In this document: piece after piece, positions 7,875 to 17,601 of the stretch | How positions within the stretch are numbered: the first letter of the stretch is position 1 | Layout of the letters: every line of letters starts with the position of its first letter | NCBI GenBank assembly: GCA_963666705.2 | Contig: CAXXKO010000016.1 | Coordinates: forward strand, 220,678 to 284,677 | DNA: 64,000 nt | Origin: G963666705 sp963666705 | Lineage (GTDB): Bacteria; Pseudomonadota; Alphaproteobacteria; CADEGL01 | Direction: 5' to 3' | The notes under the pieces: generated by a model | The model's database searches: none | Seen by the model: the letters and a program-made list of their open reading frames with translations, nothing else | Told to the model about the DNA's origin: nothing | Made by a program: the position numbers and the translations under genes

Positions 7875-9797
7875 TCAGAACCGCCCCGCCGCGAAGACGC
7901 CGTACTGGGTGAAGGTGCCGTCGGTGCCGCGCCCCGAGGTGTTGGAGATGGAATAACGCAGGCCGAGCTCGAAGGCGTCGATGGGCTCGTAGCTCAGCTC
8001 GCCGCCATATTGCGGCCCGCGGAAGTTGTAACGGTCGAAGTTGTAGCCGGCGAACACCGAATAGTCGATGTAGTCGGTCAGCGCGCCGCCCGCGAATAGG
8101 ATGGCGCCATGCACCTCGCGCGTGGAGAGGGGGAGCGGTGCGAACATTTCCCCGTTGCCGGCCGTGCGGGTCTCCCGGCCGAGCACGTATTCGCCGTCGG
8201 CCTGATATCCGATCGAGATGAAGGGCCGCTCGAGACTGATGGCGTAGCTCACTTCCGCCAGCAGGTTGAAGGAATGGGCGAGGTCGTTGTCGTCGTCGAG
8301 GCCAAAGCGGTTGACGGCGGCCTCGAAGGTCGCCGACCAACGCTCCTCGAGGTCGAGAGTACGGATGTGGGTGAGCGCCAGGCGGTCGCGCGTGCCGCCA
8401 TCGGCGATGCCCTCGGTCAGTTCCCAGTACGGCCGGTGGTATTCGGCCGCGATACGCGTCCGGGACGTACCTTCGCGCCGTTCGGCCGACACGCCGCCGC
8501 CGAGCGAGCCGCTCGAGAGGAACAGGGCCGGGCGGATCGACGCGGCCTCCTCGTCGAAGCTCTGGACGAAGCCGATCTCGCTGCGCAGGCGCACGGAATC
8601 GAAAGCTTCCGTGATGCCGCCCGGCCGGCGCAGGGTGGGTAACTCGAGGGTGCGGCGGTCCGAGGAAAGCTCCACCATCGAGCGCTCGAACAATGAAATG
8701 CGGCTGGTGGTGGTGACGATGTGCTGGTTGTCCCCGCCGTCCACGATCTGCCGCGTCAGGTCGATGCGCTTCAGGTCGCCGTAATCCCGCGCCAGCGCGG
8801 CGAGGGCGCGGGTCAGCCCCCGATCGCCGGGCGAGAGCTCGAGCGCCTCGGTGTAAAGCTCGGCCGCGCGCTGCCAATTGCCCAGTTTCTGCTCCACCTC
8901 CGCCAGGGCGACGACGGCGGCGAGCGAGCGGCCATGGGCCGAGATCACGGCGCGGATATCCTCGCGCGCCGCCCGCACCTCGCCCAGCCGCAGCCTGAGC
9001 TGGGCGGACAGGAGCTTGAGCCGGCGGTCCTCGTCAGGCGTGAGCGGCCGGTCCACCAGCACCGCGCCAGGCGGCGGCGGGCGCAGCACCACCGTCACGG
9101 TGCCGCCCTCCGCGGCGATCTCGAAGGTCACCGCGCGGCTCGCGCGCAGCAGCAGGCTGTCGTAGCCCTGCTGGACCGACTCGACCCAGCCGGTCAGCGA
9201 TTCGGGCAGGAATTCGAGGCCCGGCGCGCGCAACTCCCGATCGAAGCGCAGCAGCAGCTCGCGGCCCGCCACGCTCGAGGTCACGGTCACCGGCTTCTCC
9301 CATACGAACGTCACCCGCGCCTCCTCGGGCGCCACCGCGGCGCGGATGGCGACGGTGCCGGCGATCGGCTCCGCCGCCTGGGCCGGCACGACCGTCGGCG
9401 CGGGCTGGGGGACCGTAATGGTGAAGGGCGTAATCTGGCCCGCCCCTGGAAGCGCCGGCAGGCTCGTCTGGGCGATGTCCGCCGCCGGTGTTGCCCGGGC
9501 GAGCTGGGGGCCGGCTCCCGGCCCGGCTAGCAGGTCGCCCCAAGCGCTCGCTCTGATCCCCAGGCCCGCTTGCAATGGTCCGGTGGGCGCCGCTTCCGCC
9601 ATGGCGCGCGGCGCGCTCGGGCCGGCATAAAGCGCGCGCCGCTCCCCGTCCGGCCAGGCGTCACCCTCGCGCTCCGCGTTCGCCATGCCGAAGGAGACGG
9701 CGAAGCCGGCCACGACCGCGAGGCCGAGCGCCGGCGGCAGCCAGCGACGGGTCCGGAAGCCGCGCCCACGCGCGCGCCTATTCGGTCGAGAGAACAT
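7875..9797 (-). CDS. pelB: PelB C-terminal part: periplasmic linker and outer-membrane beta-barrel
   Basis: A 640-residue protein. A basic N-terminus and one membrane-spanning or signal segment (RWLPPALGLAVVAGFAVSFG) are followed by a beta-rich periplasmic region, a short TPR block (YTEALELSPGDRGLTRALAA), and about 300 residues with alternating polarity typical of an outer-membrane barrel, ending in Phe (GVFAAGRF). This corresponds to the export barrel half of PelB. In most species PelB is one ~1,200-residue chain; here the barrel is a separate gene whose ATG overlaps the end of the TPR gene by 20 bp. The separate signal segment argues that the split is real and not a frameshift. Confidence 0.87.
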   Translation of the reverse strand: MFSRPNRRARGRGFRTRRWLPPALGLAVVAGFAVSFGMANAEREGDAWPDGERRALYAGPSAPRAMAEAAPTGPLQAGLGIRASAWGDLLAGPGAGPQLARATPAADIAQTSLPALPGAGQITPFTITVPQPAPTVVPAQAAEPIAGTVAIRAAVAPEEARVTFVWEKPVTVTSSVAGRELLLRFDRELRAPGLEFLPESLTGWVESVQQGYDSLLLRASRAVTFEIAAEGGTVTVVLRPPPPGAVLVDRPLTPDEDRRLKLLSAQLRLRLGEVRAAREDIRAVISAHGRSLAAVVALAEVEQKLGNWQRAAELYTEALELSPGDRGLTRALAALARDYGDLKRIDLTRQIVDGGDNQHIVTTTSRISLFERSMVELSSDRRTLELPTLRRPGGITEAFDSVRLRSEIGFVQSFDEEAASIRPALFLSSGSLGGGVSAERREGTSRTRIAAEYHRPYWELTEGIADGGTRDRLALTHIRTLDLEERWSATFEAAVNRFGLDDDNDLAHSFNLLAEVSYAISLERPFISIGYQADGEYVLGRETRTAGNGEMFAPLPLSTREVHGAILFAGGALTDYIDYSVFAGYNFDRYNFRGPQYGGELSYEPIDAFELGLRYSISNTSGRGTDGTFTQYGVFAAGRF

Positions 9798-12700
9798 GGC
9801 CCGCGCGGCCGTACCGCTGGCTCTCGATGAGGAGCGCCGCGAAATCGGCGCGCAAGTTGGGGTCGCCCGGCCGCTCGGCGCGCAGGTCCTCGAACGCTTC
9901 GATGGCCCGATCGACCTCGCCCAGCCGGGCCAGCGCACTGGCCCGCAGCACGCGCAAGGCATAGTCCGGCCGGGCCTCGCCATCGATCGAATCGAGGGCG
10001 CGGGCGTAGTGGAACGCGGCAAGGTCCCGCCAGCCGAGCTCCGCCAGGAGGTCGCCATAGACGAAGTTGATCTCGGCGTCACCCGCCGCCAGCTCGAAAT
10101 AACGGGTGAGGTGTTCGCGCGCGCGTTCGAGCGCACCCTCGGCGAGCGCGGCCAGCCCGGCCTCGCGCAGGACCTCGGCGTTGCGGGGCAGGGCGATCAG
10201 CAGCTTCTCGTAGGCGGCGAGCGCCTGGGCCGGAAGCTGGTTGTCGGCGGCGAGCTGGCCCAGCCAGCGTAATTTTCGCGGCGCATCCTCGATGGGAATT
10301 AGCAGCGCGAGCCCCTCCGCGAGCCGCGCGCGCAGGCGAAGCACCGCCAAGGCTTCGAGATAGGCCTCGAACACCGGCCCCTCGGCCGGGCCGCCATCGG
10401 GCCCGGCCAGGGCGAGCGCGCGCTCGGCGGCGCCGACATCGACGAGCGCTCGCATCCAACCCGCGCGGTCGCGGCCGTCCGTCACCGCCTCGCCCCGCAG
10501 CACGAGCCAGTCGACCCGGTCCGCCGGCGGCCGCGGCCCCCAGAGGTAGAGCAGTTGCTGGAGGTCGGGGCTGGAGGGCGGCTCGGCCTCGGCGAGGGTC
10601 ATGAAGATCCGTTCGGCGGCCGCCTTGCGCCCGGCCTCGAGCAGACGGAAGGCGATTCCCCGGCGCGCCTCGGCATCGAGGCCCGGGTCCAGCGCCACGC
10701 GCTCGAAATAATCCGTGGCCGCGTCCGCGCGGCCCGCCCGGTCCAGCGCTTCGGCGTAGGCGAAGATCCATTGGCCGCCGTATTCGTCGGCGAAAACCTC
10801 GAGATACGGCAGCGCCGCGGCAACGCCTCCGCGCTCCATGAGGAGGTAGAGCCGCTCCTCACGCTGCTTGCGCGAGAGGCCGGGGCGGTCGAGCTCGTCG
10901 ACGAGGAAGGCGGCGAGGAGGTCGGCCCGTCCCGCCTTGGCGGCTATGTCGGTGAAGGTCCAGAACCAGGGGCCGCCGCGCGTCCGGGCCAGGGATTCGA
11001 GGATGGGCAGGGCGGCCGTATAGGCACCGGCCTCGACGAGGCCGCTCACCAGGGCGTCGCGGTCGGCCTCCGTCAGGTTCGGGTCGGCCAATCGCCGGTC
11101 GAGATGGGCGACGAGCTCTTCGCGCACCGGCTGGCCGTCCTTGAGGGCCGCGGTCAGGGCTTCGAGATAGGCGCCCTCGACTTCCGCGTCGCCGGGCAGC
11201 AGACCCCGCAGCCGCGCGAGCGCCTCCCCCGGCCGGCCGCTGGCGATGAGGGCGCGGGCGAGGTAGAGCTCGCGCCGCGCATCCGGCCGCCGGGCGTAGA
11301 GCCGCTCGGCCGCGGCGAGGGCGAGGGCATCGGCATCGTTGGCGCTGGCGATGAAATAGAGGTCCTCCAGCAGCCGGTCGCCCAGCTCCGCGTCCGGCGC
11401 GGTCTCGAGCCAGGCGAGCACGGCCGCGTCGCCCTTGGCCGCGGCGGTGAGAAGCGCCCAGGCGGCATTGATGCGGGGCGAGGGCCGTTCCGCGCGCAGC
11501 GCGTCGAGCACGGCCACCCCTTCGGCCGCCCGTCCCAGATCGAGGTAGAGCTGGGCGAGGTCGGCCACCACCGTCTCGGGCGCATCGGGGCTTTGCGCCA
11601 GCGCGCGCAGGAGCGCGAGCGCGTCCCCATCCCGCCCCAGGCGCTGGTAGAGACCGGCCAGGCCGATGCGCTGGTCGAGGCGCAGGTCGGGATCGGCCGC
11701 CGCCGCCGCCGCCCAGCGCCGAGCCGCCGCCTCTTCGCCGCGCAGGAGGGCGAGCCGTGCCGCGAGAATGGGCCGTGCCGCGAGGAAACCCTCGCCCAGC
11801 CGGTCCAAGAGCGCGCGGGCGATGTCCGGCCGGCCGCGGTTGACCACCGCCTCGACCAGGCCGGCGAGCAGCCAGTCGGCCAGGCTCTCGGGCCCGAACC
11901 GCTCCGCCGCGGCGAAGGCGAGGTCCTCCTCGCCGCGGCGCAGCGCGAGCTCGATGAAGCTGTCGCGCAGTATGGCGGGCAGGAGGTCCGCCTCGTAGAG
12001 CGGCAGCAGGCGGTCGAACGCCCGCTCGACGCGCCCCATCCGCGATTCGAGCGAGACCAGCTCGGCCAGGAGCGACGGATCGTCCGCCGCCAGTCCCGCG
12101 AACGCCTCGAGCAGGTCGAGGGCACGCCCCGGCCGGTCCTTGCTGTCGAGCAGCAGCGCGAGCCTGAGTGCCGCGTCGCCGCCCGCATTGCGCTCGACAT
12201 AGAGGCGCGCCCAGGCGAGCGCGTCGTCGGCCCGGTCGAGGTCGATCAGCACGCTCACCAGTAGGGCCATGAGGTCCAGGTCGACCGCCTCGGGCTGGCG
12301 CGCGGCCAGGGTCTCGATGGTGTGGGCGGCGCCCTCGAGCATGCCGATCGCGGCCCGCAGCCGCGCCAGATCACCATACTCGGCGGGCGTGGCGGTGAAG
12401 CGGTCGATGAGGAGGGTGAGCGCCCTTTCGCGCTCCTCGTCCTGGCCGCGAAAGGCAAGGATGCCAACCAGTTCGCGCAGGATCTCCGGCGTGGCCGCGA
12501 GTGCGGCCAGGCGCCCGAGGTTGACCTGGTAGTCGCCCTTGCGGTGGGCCGCCTTGTAGTACTTGCCCAACAGCGCCAGGGCCTCGGCATTCCCGGGGTT
12601 GGCCGCGACGAAGCGCTCCAGAATCGCGAGCGCCGGGCCGAGCTCCCCATAATAAAGGTAGATTTGCGCCAACGGGATCGCTACCGAAACCGACATGTCG

Positions 12701-13000
12701 CCCGATGCATAGCGACCCTCGTATGTCTCCCGCGCCAGGACGAAGTCCTTGTCCTTCATGCGCATGAGGGCGAGCTCGCGCTCGCGCGGGACGAGTGAAG
12801 TAGGCGGCGACGATCCCGGCCGCGGCGATGAGCAGGGCACAGAGGTAGTAGCCTGGGCTGACGACGCGCGAGCGGCGACCGAAGGACGGCGCCGGGCGCG
12901 CCGACGCCGGGGATGCGCCCACCGCCCCCCCGCCCGAATCCGCTGGGACGGCCGCACGCGGCCCGCGCAGGCGCCTTAATATGCCTAGTCCGCCAATCAT
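9778..13000 (-). CDS. pelB: PelB N-terminal part: membrane-anchored TPR scaffold (frameshift near residue 70)
   Basis: About 1,000 residues of tetratricopeptide-like helical repeats with a conserved start RERELALMRMKDKDFVLARE. The natural N-terminus (MIGGLGILRRLRGP, then a membrane anchor YYLCALLIAAAGIVAAYFT) starts at the ATG at 13000 but lies in another frame. Removing one C from the CCC run (plus-strand ggg at 12788-12790) joins them as YFTRPRERELALM. So there is either a true +1 frameshift or a base-call error; if real, translation could restart at the ATG at 12765 without the anchor. In Pseudomonas this region binds PelA in the periplasm. The 3' end overlaps the barrel gene by 20 bp. Confidence 0.85.
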
Positions 13001-13029
13001 GGTCGGCCCACTCGAGCCTGCCTCCGGTT

Positions 13030-13929
13030 TCAGGGTGCCGGTCGCGGCACGATGCGGTCGAGCTCCACGGTCGCCACATAGGGCTCGAACCCGTTGGCGC
13101 GCTCCACCTCGTAGATGTGCCGGATGCCCTCGGCATCGTCCGGGTCCCAGTAATCGAGGGTCATGACGCGCAATTCCGGCCGCCGCGCGCGCGCCGCGGT
13201 GAGGAGCTCGACCTGCAGCCGGTAGGTCTCGGGATCGACGCGGCCATAGGTCCCGGCCGCGAAATCGTAGTCCGTGTACACCGACTCGCCGAGGGCCATG
13301 TCGATCGCGCCTTCGACCTCCGGCAACAGGGAATAGGCCCTGTTCAGCATGATCGGGATGGTGGGGTAGTGCCGGCGCAGGGTGCGGACCAGGCGCGCCG
13401 CCGCGGCCGTCATGCCGGCATACCTCTCCGGCTCGGTGCGCTCGAGGTGTATCGGATTGTCGAGGGTATCGAGAAAGAGCCCGTCGAAGCCGTCGAACAG
13501 AATCGCCGGCACGATCTCCTCGATCACCCGCTTGGTCCATCGGCGGTCGCGCAGGTCGATGTAGAAGCTGCCCTTCCAGGTGGGGTTCTCCGCCAACAGC
13601 AGGCCCTCCCGCGAGAGGTCGTCGAACCAGGCGCGGTAGCTCGCCACCTCGCCCAGGCTGATGTAGCCGAGCAGGACCTTGCCGCGGTCCTTGAGCTCGG
13701 CGAGGGAGGGGTGGGCCTCGCTGTCGAGCACCAGCAGGCCGAAGGCGTCGAATGCGTCGGTCGGTGCCGCGGCCGCGTAGTACACCATCCACGGCGCCGC
13801 CCCGGTGTCCCTGTCCGCGCGCGCCGGCCCCGCCATCACGGCGAGGGCGGCGAGGGCGGCGAGGGCCCCCACCCGCCAGACCGGGCCCGCCCGCCGGATC
13901 GCGTTCGCCCTCCAGCCGCGCTTCCTCAT
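13030..13929 (-). CDS. pelA: PelA-like endo-alpha-1,4-polygalactosaminidase, hydrolase domain only
   Basis: A 299-residue protein with a signal peptide (first ~38 residues ending GPARA) and one glycoside hydrolase domain (WMVYYAAAAPTDAFDAFGLL, GYISLGEVASYR, FDGLFLDTLDN, RVMTLDYWDPDD). It matches the hydrolase domain of PelA, which trims Pel in the periplasm. The ~650 residues that follow in P. aeruginosa PelA, including the deacetylase domain, are absent, and no separate deacetylase gene lies in the locus. The ATG overlaps the pelE stop (ATGA). It lies between pelE and pelB. Confidence 0.88.
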   Translation of the reverse strand: MRKRGWRANAIRRAGPVWRVGALAALAALAVMAGPARADRDTGAAPWMVYYAAAAPTDAFDAFGLLVLDSEAHPSLAELKDRGKVLLGYISLGEVASYRAWFDDLSREGLLLAENPTWKGSFYIDLRDRRWTKRVIEEIVPAILFDGFDGLFLDTLDNPIHLERTEPERYAGMTAAAARLVRTLRRHYPTIPIMLNRAYSLLPEVEGAIDMALGESVYTDYDFAAGTYGRVDPETYRLQVELLTAARARRPELRVMTLDYWDPDDAEGIRHIYEVERANGFEPYVATVELDRIVPRPAP

Positions 13930-15065
13930 GCGGTCACCGGGCGCAGGACCCCCGAGCCGCTTTCCGCCGTGGCCCAGAGGTGGACCGTATCGACCACGTT
14001 CACGGGGAACGAATCGAGCCGGGTCAACACCTGGTAATGGGCCTTGGCCAACCGGCGAACCTCCTCGAACCGGCCCAGGCGGTAGAGGCTTTCCATGTAC
14101 CAGGGGATCATCCGCCGCGTCCATTGGCCCTCCTCGATACACATGGCGAACCACTCGGCGGTCTGGTCATAGCGGCCACCGCGCAACAAAAGGCGGCCCA
14201 CAGCCAGCCGGGCCACAACATCTTGCGGCAATACGCGCAAATAGTCGAGATATGCCTTCAATGCCGAATCCCGGCTGCGCTGTTCGCGCTGGGCGTCGAG
14301 AAGGCCCGTGAACGAGTAGTTGTCGAAATGGGTGGCCATGGCCAGCAGGCTCTCAGGATTGCCCGGGTCTTTTCCGGCTTCGTCCTCGAGCTCGTTGGCC
14401 CGCCGCAGGAAATCGTCCTCGATCGTGGCCACCGCCGTCGCCGCCTGCACCCGGACGGCATTGTCGGCGTGGCGCAGGGCCTGGCGCAGGGCCGGCGCGA
14501 ACGCCGGGTAGAAGCTCCGGGTCATCAGCGTGATGGCCTGTTGCTGCTGCAGTCGGGTGCCGTAGGAGAGCACCGCCATGAAGGGGGTGACACCGCCCCG
14601 ATCCCCGCTCTTGGCGCCCAGGGCGGCGAGGCGCTCATCGAGCATCCGCCCACCCAGGTCCTCGTCCTCGGGGAAGAGCGCGCTGTACCATTCGCTGAAC
14701 GGGGTCGCGGACCGGTAGGTGGCGAGGTAGAGGGAGGCCGTCAACAGGCTGCCGACGGCGCCCACGGGCCCGAGGAAAGCCGTCGCGACGGCGAGAAGGA
14801 TCATCGCCGGGGCGCCGCGGCCGGTGCGCCGGTAATGGGCGGCCGTCGCGCCGGCGAGCAGGGCCACGATCGTGGCGTGGGCGGCGACGGCCAGGCCGAG
14901 CGGCAGCGCGTCGCGCCAGAGCGCCATGAGGAGCGCCGTCTCGGCGGCGGCGACGATGGCGGCGGCGACCCCCACGAGGAGGTGCCCCCGCGCGCCCGCG
15001 CGGCGATCTTCGCCCGCCGCCGCCTCCCACCCCGCCTCGCCGGCGCTATGGGCGCTGTTCGACAT
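13926..15065 (-). CDS. pelE: PelE-like inner-membrane TPR protein
   Basis: A 379-residue protein. The first third holds several hydrophobic segments (LLVGVAAAIVAAAETALLMA, LGLAVAAHATIVALLAGATA, MILLAVATAFLGPVGAVGSL). The rest is helical and TPR-like (VVARLAVGRLLLRGGRYDQT, MESLYRLGRFEEVRRLAKAH). PelE partners with PelD, PelF and PelG in the synthase complex at the inner membrane. The start at 15065 sits 20 bp inside pelD, and the stop overlaps pelA by 4 bp, so expression is probably coupled along the operon. Confidence 0.85.
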   Translation of the reverse strand: MSNSAHSAGEAGWEAAAGEDRRAGARGHLLVGVAAAIVAAAETALLMALWRDALPLGLAVAAHATIVALLAGATAAHYRRTGRGAPAMILLAVATAFLGPVGAVGSLLTASLYLATYRSATPFSEWYSALFPEDEDLGGRMLDERLAALGAKSGDRGGVTPFMAVLSYGTRLQQQQAITLMTRSFYPAFAPALRQALRHADNAVRVQAATAVATIEDDFLRRANELEDEAGKDPGNPESLLAMATHFDNYSFTGLLDAQREQRSRDSALKAYLDYLRVLPQDVVARLAVGRLLLRGGRYDQTAEWFAMCIEEGQWTRRMIPWYMESLYRLGRFEEVRRLAKAHYQVLTRLDSFPVNVVDTVHLWATAESGSGVLRPVTA

Positions 15066-16506
15066 CGGACGGGCTCTCCGCGGGACGGTCGTGCAGCGCC
15101 TGCACGGTCGCTTCGAAGCGCGCGCCGGGGGCCAGCTCGCGCAATTGCTCGCGCAGCGCGTCGACCAAGCCACCCGCGGCATCCTGGGCCTCGCGCACGC
15201 CCAGTCCCGGCATGAGCACGACGAACTCGTCCCCCGTATTGCGGTACTCGAAACAGAGGTCGGTGACCCGTCCGGCAAGGCGCAGCGCGGTGCCGAGCGC
15301 GCCGGGGATGGCGCCCTTCTCCCGCGGGGTCAGGGCGTCGCCGGTCACCAGATGGAGCAGGACGGCCGTAAGGTCGAACTCCATGCGCCGCGCCAGCGAG
15401 ATGAGGAAGGATTGCTGGGCCGAGTAAAAACGGAACGGCAGGATCGTGCGGCCGAGGTAGGCCTCCCCGTCCGCATGGTGGTCGGTTTGCGCCATGGCGT
15501 TCGAATAGGCCGTGCCGATCCAGGACGAGAGGGCGCGGAAATTCTCGACCGTGCTGACATTGAGGTCGAAGAGCGCCAACTTCTCGATCTTGAGCATGCC
15601 GATCACTTCGTCCGTATCGGTGCTGATCAGGGGGCCGGCGAGGACGCCCTCCGCGCCGAGCAACTGCTGGTCGGCCGAATTGGCGGCGCAGACGATACGG
15701 CGTGCGCCGACCACCTCGGCGAAAATGGTCGAGCTGGTATGGAAGATGCGGGCATAGCCGTCCCCGCTTTCCCAGCCGTCCTGCATCGAAGCTTCGAGAA
15801 CGTCGTTGTGGAGAAGGAAAAGCGAGAATTTCTCCGGGTTGATGACGGAGCGGATAACCTCCGCCACGCCCAGCAGCACCTCGCCCGGATCGCGCCGCTC
15901 GATCGCCCGCGCGGCCCGGTAGGTGGTGACGAACGTGTCGAGTTGCCCCGCCACCCGGACTTCGAGGTTGTTCTTGACCCGGTCGAGCCTGTTGTAGGCC
16001 GCGGAAAGCCGGTCGAGGCGCTGGTCCGCGTCCGCCATGAGGTCGAGGGTCTCCTGGCGCTCCCGTAACTGTCGGGCCCGCAGTTCGCCCAGGAAAACGG
16101 CGGCCGTCAGCCACATGATCGGGCGCGACATGAACTCGAGGAAGTAGCTGTAGACCTCCTGGTCGATGGCCTGGGCCGGCAGGGCGCCGCTGAACAGGGC
16201 GGCGGTCGACAGGATGGCCGCGAACAATGCCTCGCCCGAGCCGTACTGGACGGCCATCAGGAGGACGATGATCCAGAACGGATGGGGCCGGATGTCCCAC
16301 ATTCGGTCGCCATCGAGCAGAAGGATGTCGATGGCCACCGCGAGGGCCAGAAACAGAGCCGTCTCGACGATCGCCGATACCCGCAAGCCGAAAAGCTGGC
16401 GCGGCGCCGTCTCATCGTCGGTCGATACGCGCCGGACGTCGATCGCGGCGATCGCGGCACCGCCGGTGGCCAGCACCTCGTCGTTTTGGGCGGGTTCCGT
16501 GGTCAT
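15046..16506 (-). CDS. pelD: PelD, membrane c-di-GMP receptor (GAF plus degenerate GGDEF)
   Basis: A 486-residue protein. Membrane segments lie at ~45-140, a coiled-coil-like helix at ~140-185, a GAF domain at ~190-340 and a degenerate GGDEF domain at ~345-470. The catalytic motif reads RNTGDEF, with a two-residue insertion before a partial GGDEF, so cyclase activity is unlikely. The inhibitory-site motif RxxD is present as R413-V-T-D416, five residues before the insertion. In P. aeruginosa this site binds c-di-GMP and switches on Pel synthesis. It is the first gene of the operon; a TATTAT box about 36 bp upstream of the ATG is a possible -10. Confidence 0.92.
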   Translation of the reverse strand: MTTEPAQNDEVLATGGAAIAAIDVRRVSTDDETAPRQLFGLRVSAIVETALFLALAVAIDILLLDGDRMWDIRPHPFWIIVLLMAVQYGSGEALFAAILSTAALFSGALPAQAIDQEVYSYFLEFMSRPIMWLTAAVFLGELRARQLRERQETLDLMADADQRLDRLSAAYNRLDRVKNNLEVRVAGQLDTFVTTYRAARAIERRDPGEVLLGVAEVIRSVINPEKFSLFLLHNDVLEASMQDGWESGDGYARIFHTSSTIFAEVVGARRIVCAANSADQQLLGAEGVLAGPLISTDTDEVIGMLKIEKLALFDLNVSTVENFRALSSWIGTAYSNAMAQTDHHADGEAYLGRTILPFRFYSAQQSFLISLARRMEFDLTAVLLHLVTGDALTPREKGAIPGALGTALRLAGRVTDLCFEYRNTGDEFVVLMPGLGVREAQDAAGGLVDALREQLRELAPGARFEATVQALHDRPAESPSDVEQRP

Positions 16507-16617
16507 CTCGTCACGTCGGCCTCGTCACTTGGGCTGGCCGCATAATATCAGTTGAATCACTGTCTTAGAAGCCACCGCGGCGCCACGCGCGGGCGCCTCG
16601 GGGGGAGGGCCACCGAT

Positions 16618-16640
16618 CGCTCGCGGCCTGGCCGCGAGCG
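16618..16640. promoter_or_regulatory. Perfect 11-bp palindrome between pelD and the divergent response-regulator gene
   Basis: CGCTCGCGGCC, one T, then GGCCGCGAGCG. It lies in the 161 bp divergent region, ~30 bp from the plus-strand gene and ~110 bp upstream of pelD. It could be an operator or a GC-rich hairpin in the leader of the plus-strand gene. In DNA this GC-rich a palindrome may also have no function. Confidence 0.35.
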
Positions 16641-16667
16641 CTAACTTCTTGCGCCCGCGACGGCGAG

Positions 16668-17507
16668 GTGCCACGTTTCACCGATCTCCAGCGCACGATG
16701 ATCGAGCGGGAAATGGACCAGCAGGCGAACACCGGCCCGGGGGCGGACGGCGACAAGGGTCGCGTCCTCCTCGCCGAGGACAGCCCCACCAACAAGATGC
16801 TGGCGACGGCGATCCTGCGCGAGGCGGGGTTCGCCGTGACGGGCGTCTCCAACGGGCGCGAGCTTCTCGAGGCGCTGCGGGCCGGCGCCTACGACGTCAT
16901 CCTGATGGACATCTTCATGCCCGAGATGGACGGCATCGAGGCGACCAGGACCATCCGCACGCTGCCCGGGTCGCGCGGCCTGTTGCCGATCATCGCCATG
17001 ACCGCCTACGCCCTGGAAAGCGACAAGCAGAGCTGCCTCGATGCCGGCATGAACGACTACGTCTCGAAGCCGATCCAGAAGCAGGAGCTGCTCGAGACAG
17101 TCACGCGCTGGATCGGCCATTCGGCGACGGCCGAGGAGGCGCCCGTCCGCGCGCCTTCCGCCGTCATCATCGATTCGAGGGTGATCGAGGCGCTCGAGCG
17201 CGAGACCGATTCGGCCCTGCTGATGGAGCTCGCGCGCGCCTTCGTCACCGAGACGGCGTCGCGGCTCTCGAGCATCAGCGCCGCCGTCCAGGCACGCGAC
17301 CTGGCGGCGCTCGAGCGCGAGGCGCTGGCGCTCAAGGGTGGTGCCGGGACGTTCGGCGCGGCGCAGCTCGTCGATTACGCGAGTGCGCTCGCGCAGGCCT
17401 GCCTGTCGAACGACCTCGACCGGTCGATCGAGGTCGTGCGCGCCCTGCCCAAGGTGGCGCTCGTGGCGTGCAAGGCGCTCGCGGACCGCTACCTCGACGG
17501 CGGTTGA
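16668..17507 (+). CDS. Response regulator receiver fused to an HPt-like domain lacking the phospho-histidine
   Basis: Residues ~30-145 are a full receiver domain: acidic pair E37/D38, phospho-acceptor D81 (VILMDIFMPEMDGIEA), T112 and K134 (YVSKPI). Residues ~165-275 resemble an HPt four-helix bundle, but the motif AHxLKG reads ALALKGGAGTFGA with Leu220 in place of His. The protein can receive a phosphoryl group but should not relay it through that domain. Such REC-HPt pieces are normally the C-terminus of hybrid kinases; no kinase is nearby. The start is uncertain: GTG 16668, ATG 16698 or ATG 16713 (weak GAGCGGG upstream). It is transcribed divergently from the Pel operon, so a role in controlling Pel is possible. 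Confidence 0.8.
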   Translation: MPRFTDLQRTMIEREMDQQANTGPGADGDKGRVLLAEDSPTNKMLATAILREAGFAVTGVSNGRELLEALRAGAYDVILMDIFMPEMDGIEATRTIRTLPGSRGLLPIIAMTAYALESDKQSCLDAGMNDYVSKPIQKQELLETVTRWIGHSATAEEAPVRAPSAVIIDSRVIEALERETDSALLMELARAFVTETASRLSSISAAVQARDLAALEREALALKGGAGTFGAAQLVDYASALAQACLSNDLDRSIEVVRALPKVALVACKALADRYLDGG

Positions 17508-17601
17508 GGGCGGGACGGGCGGCGCGCGGCACTCGCATCGGCCCGGGAGCCGCGGGCAGCGTGTTTGACTGGCGTGCCCGCGCCGCTATGATCCGCGCGC
17601 C

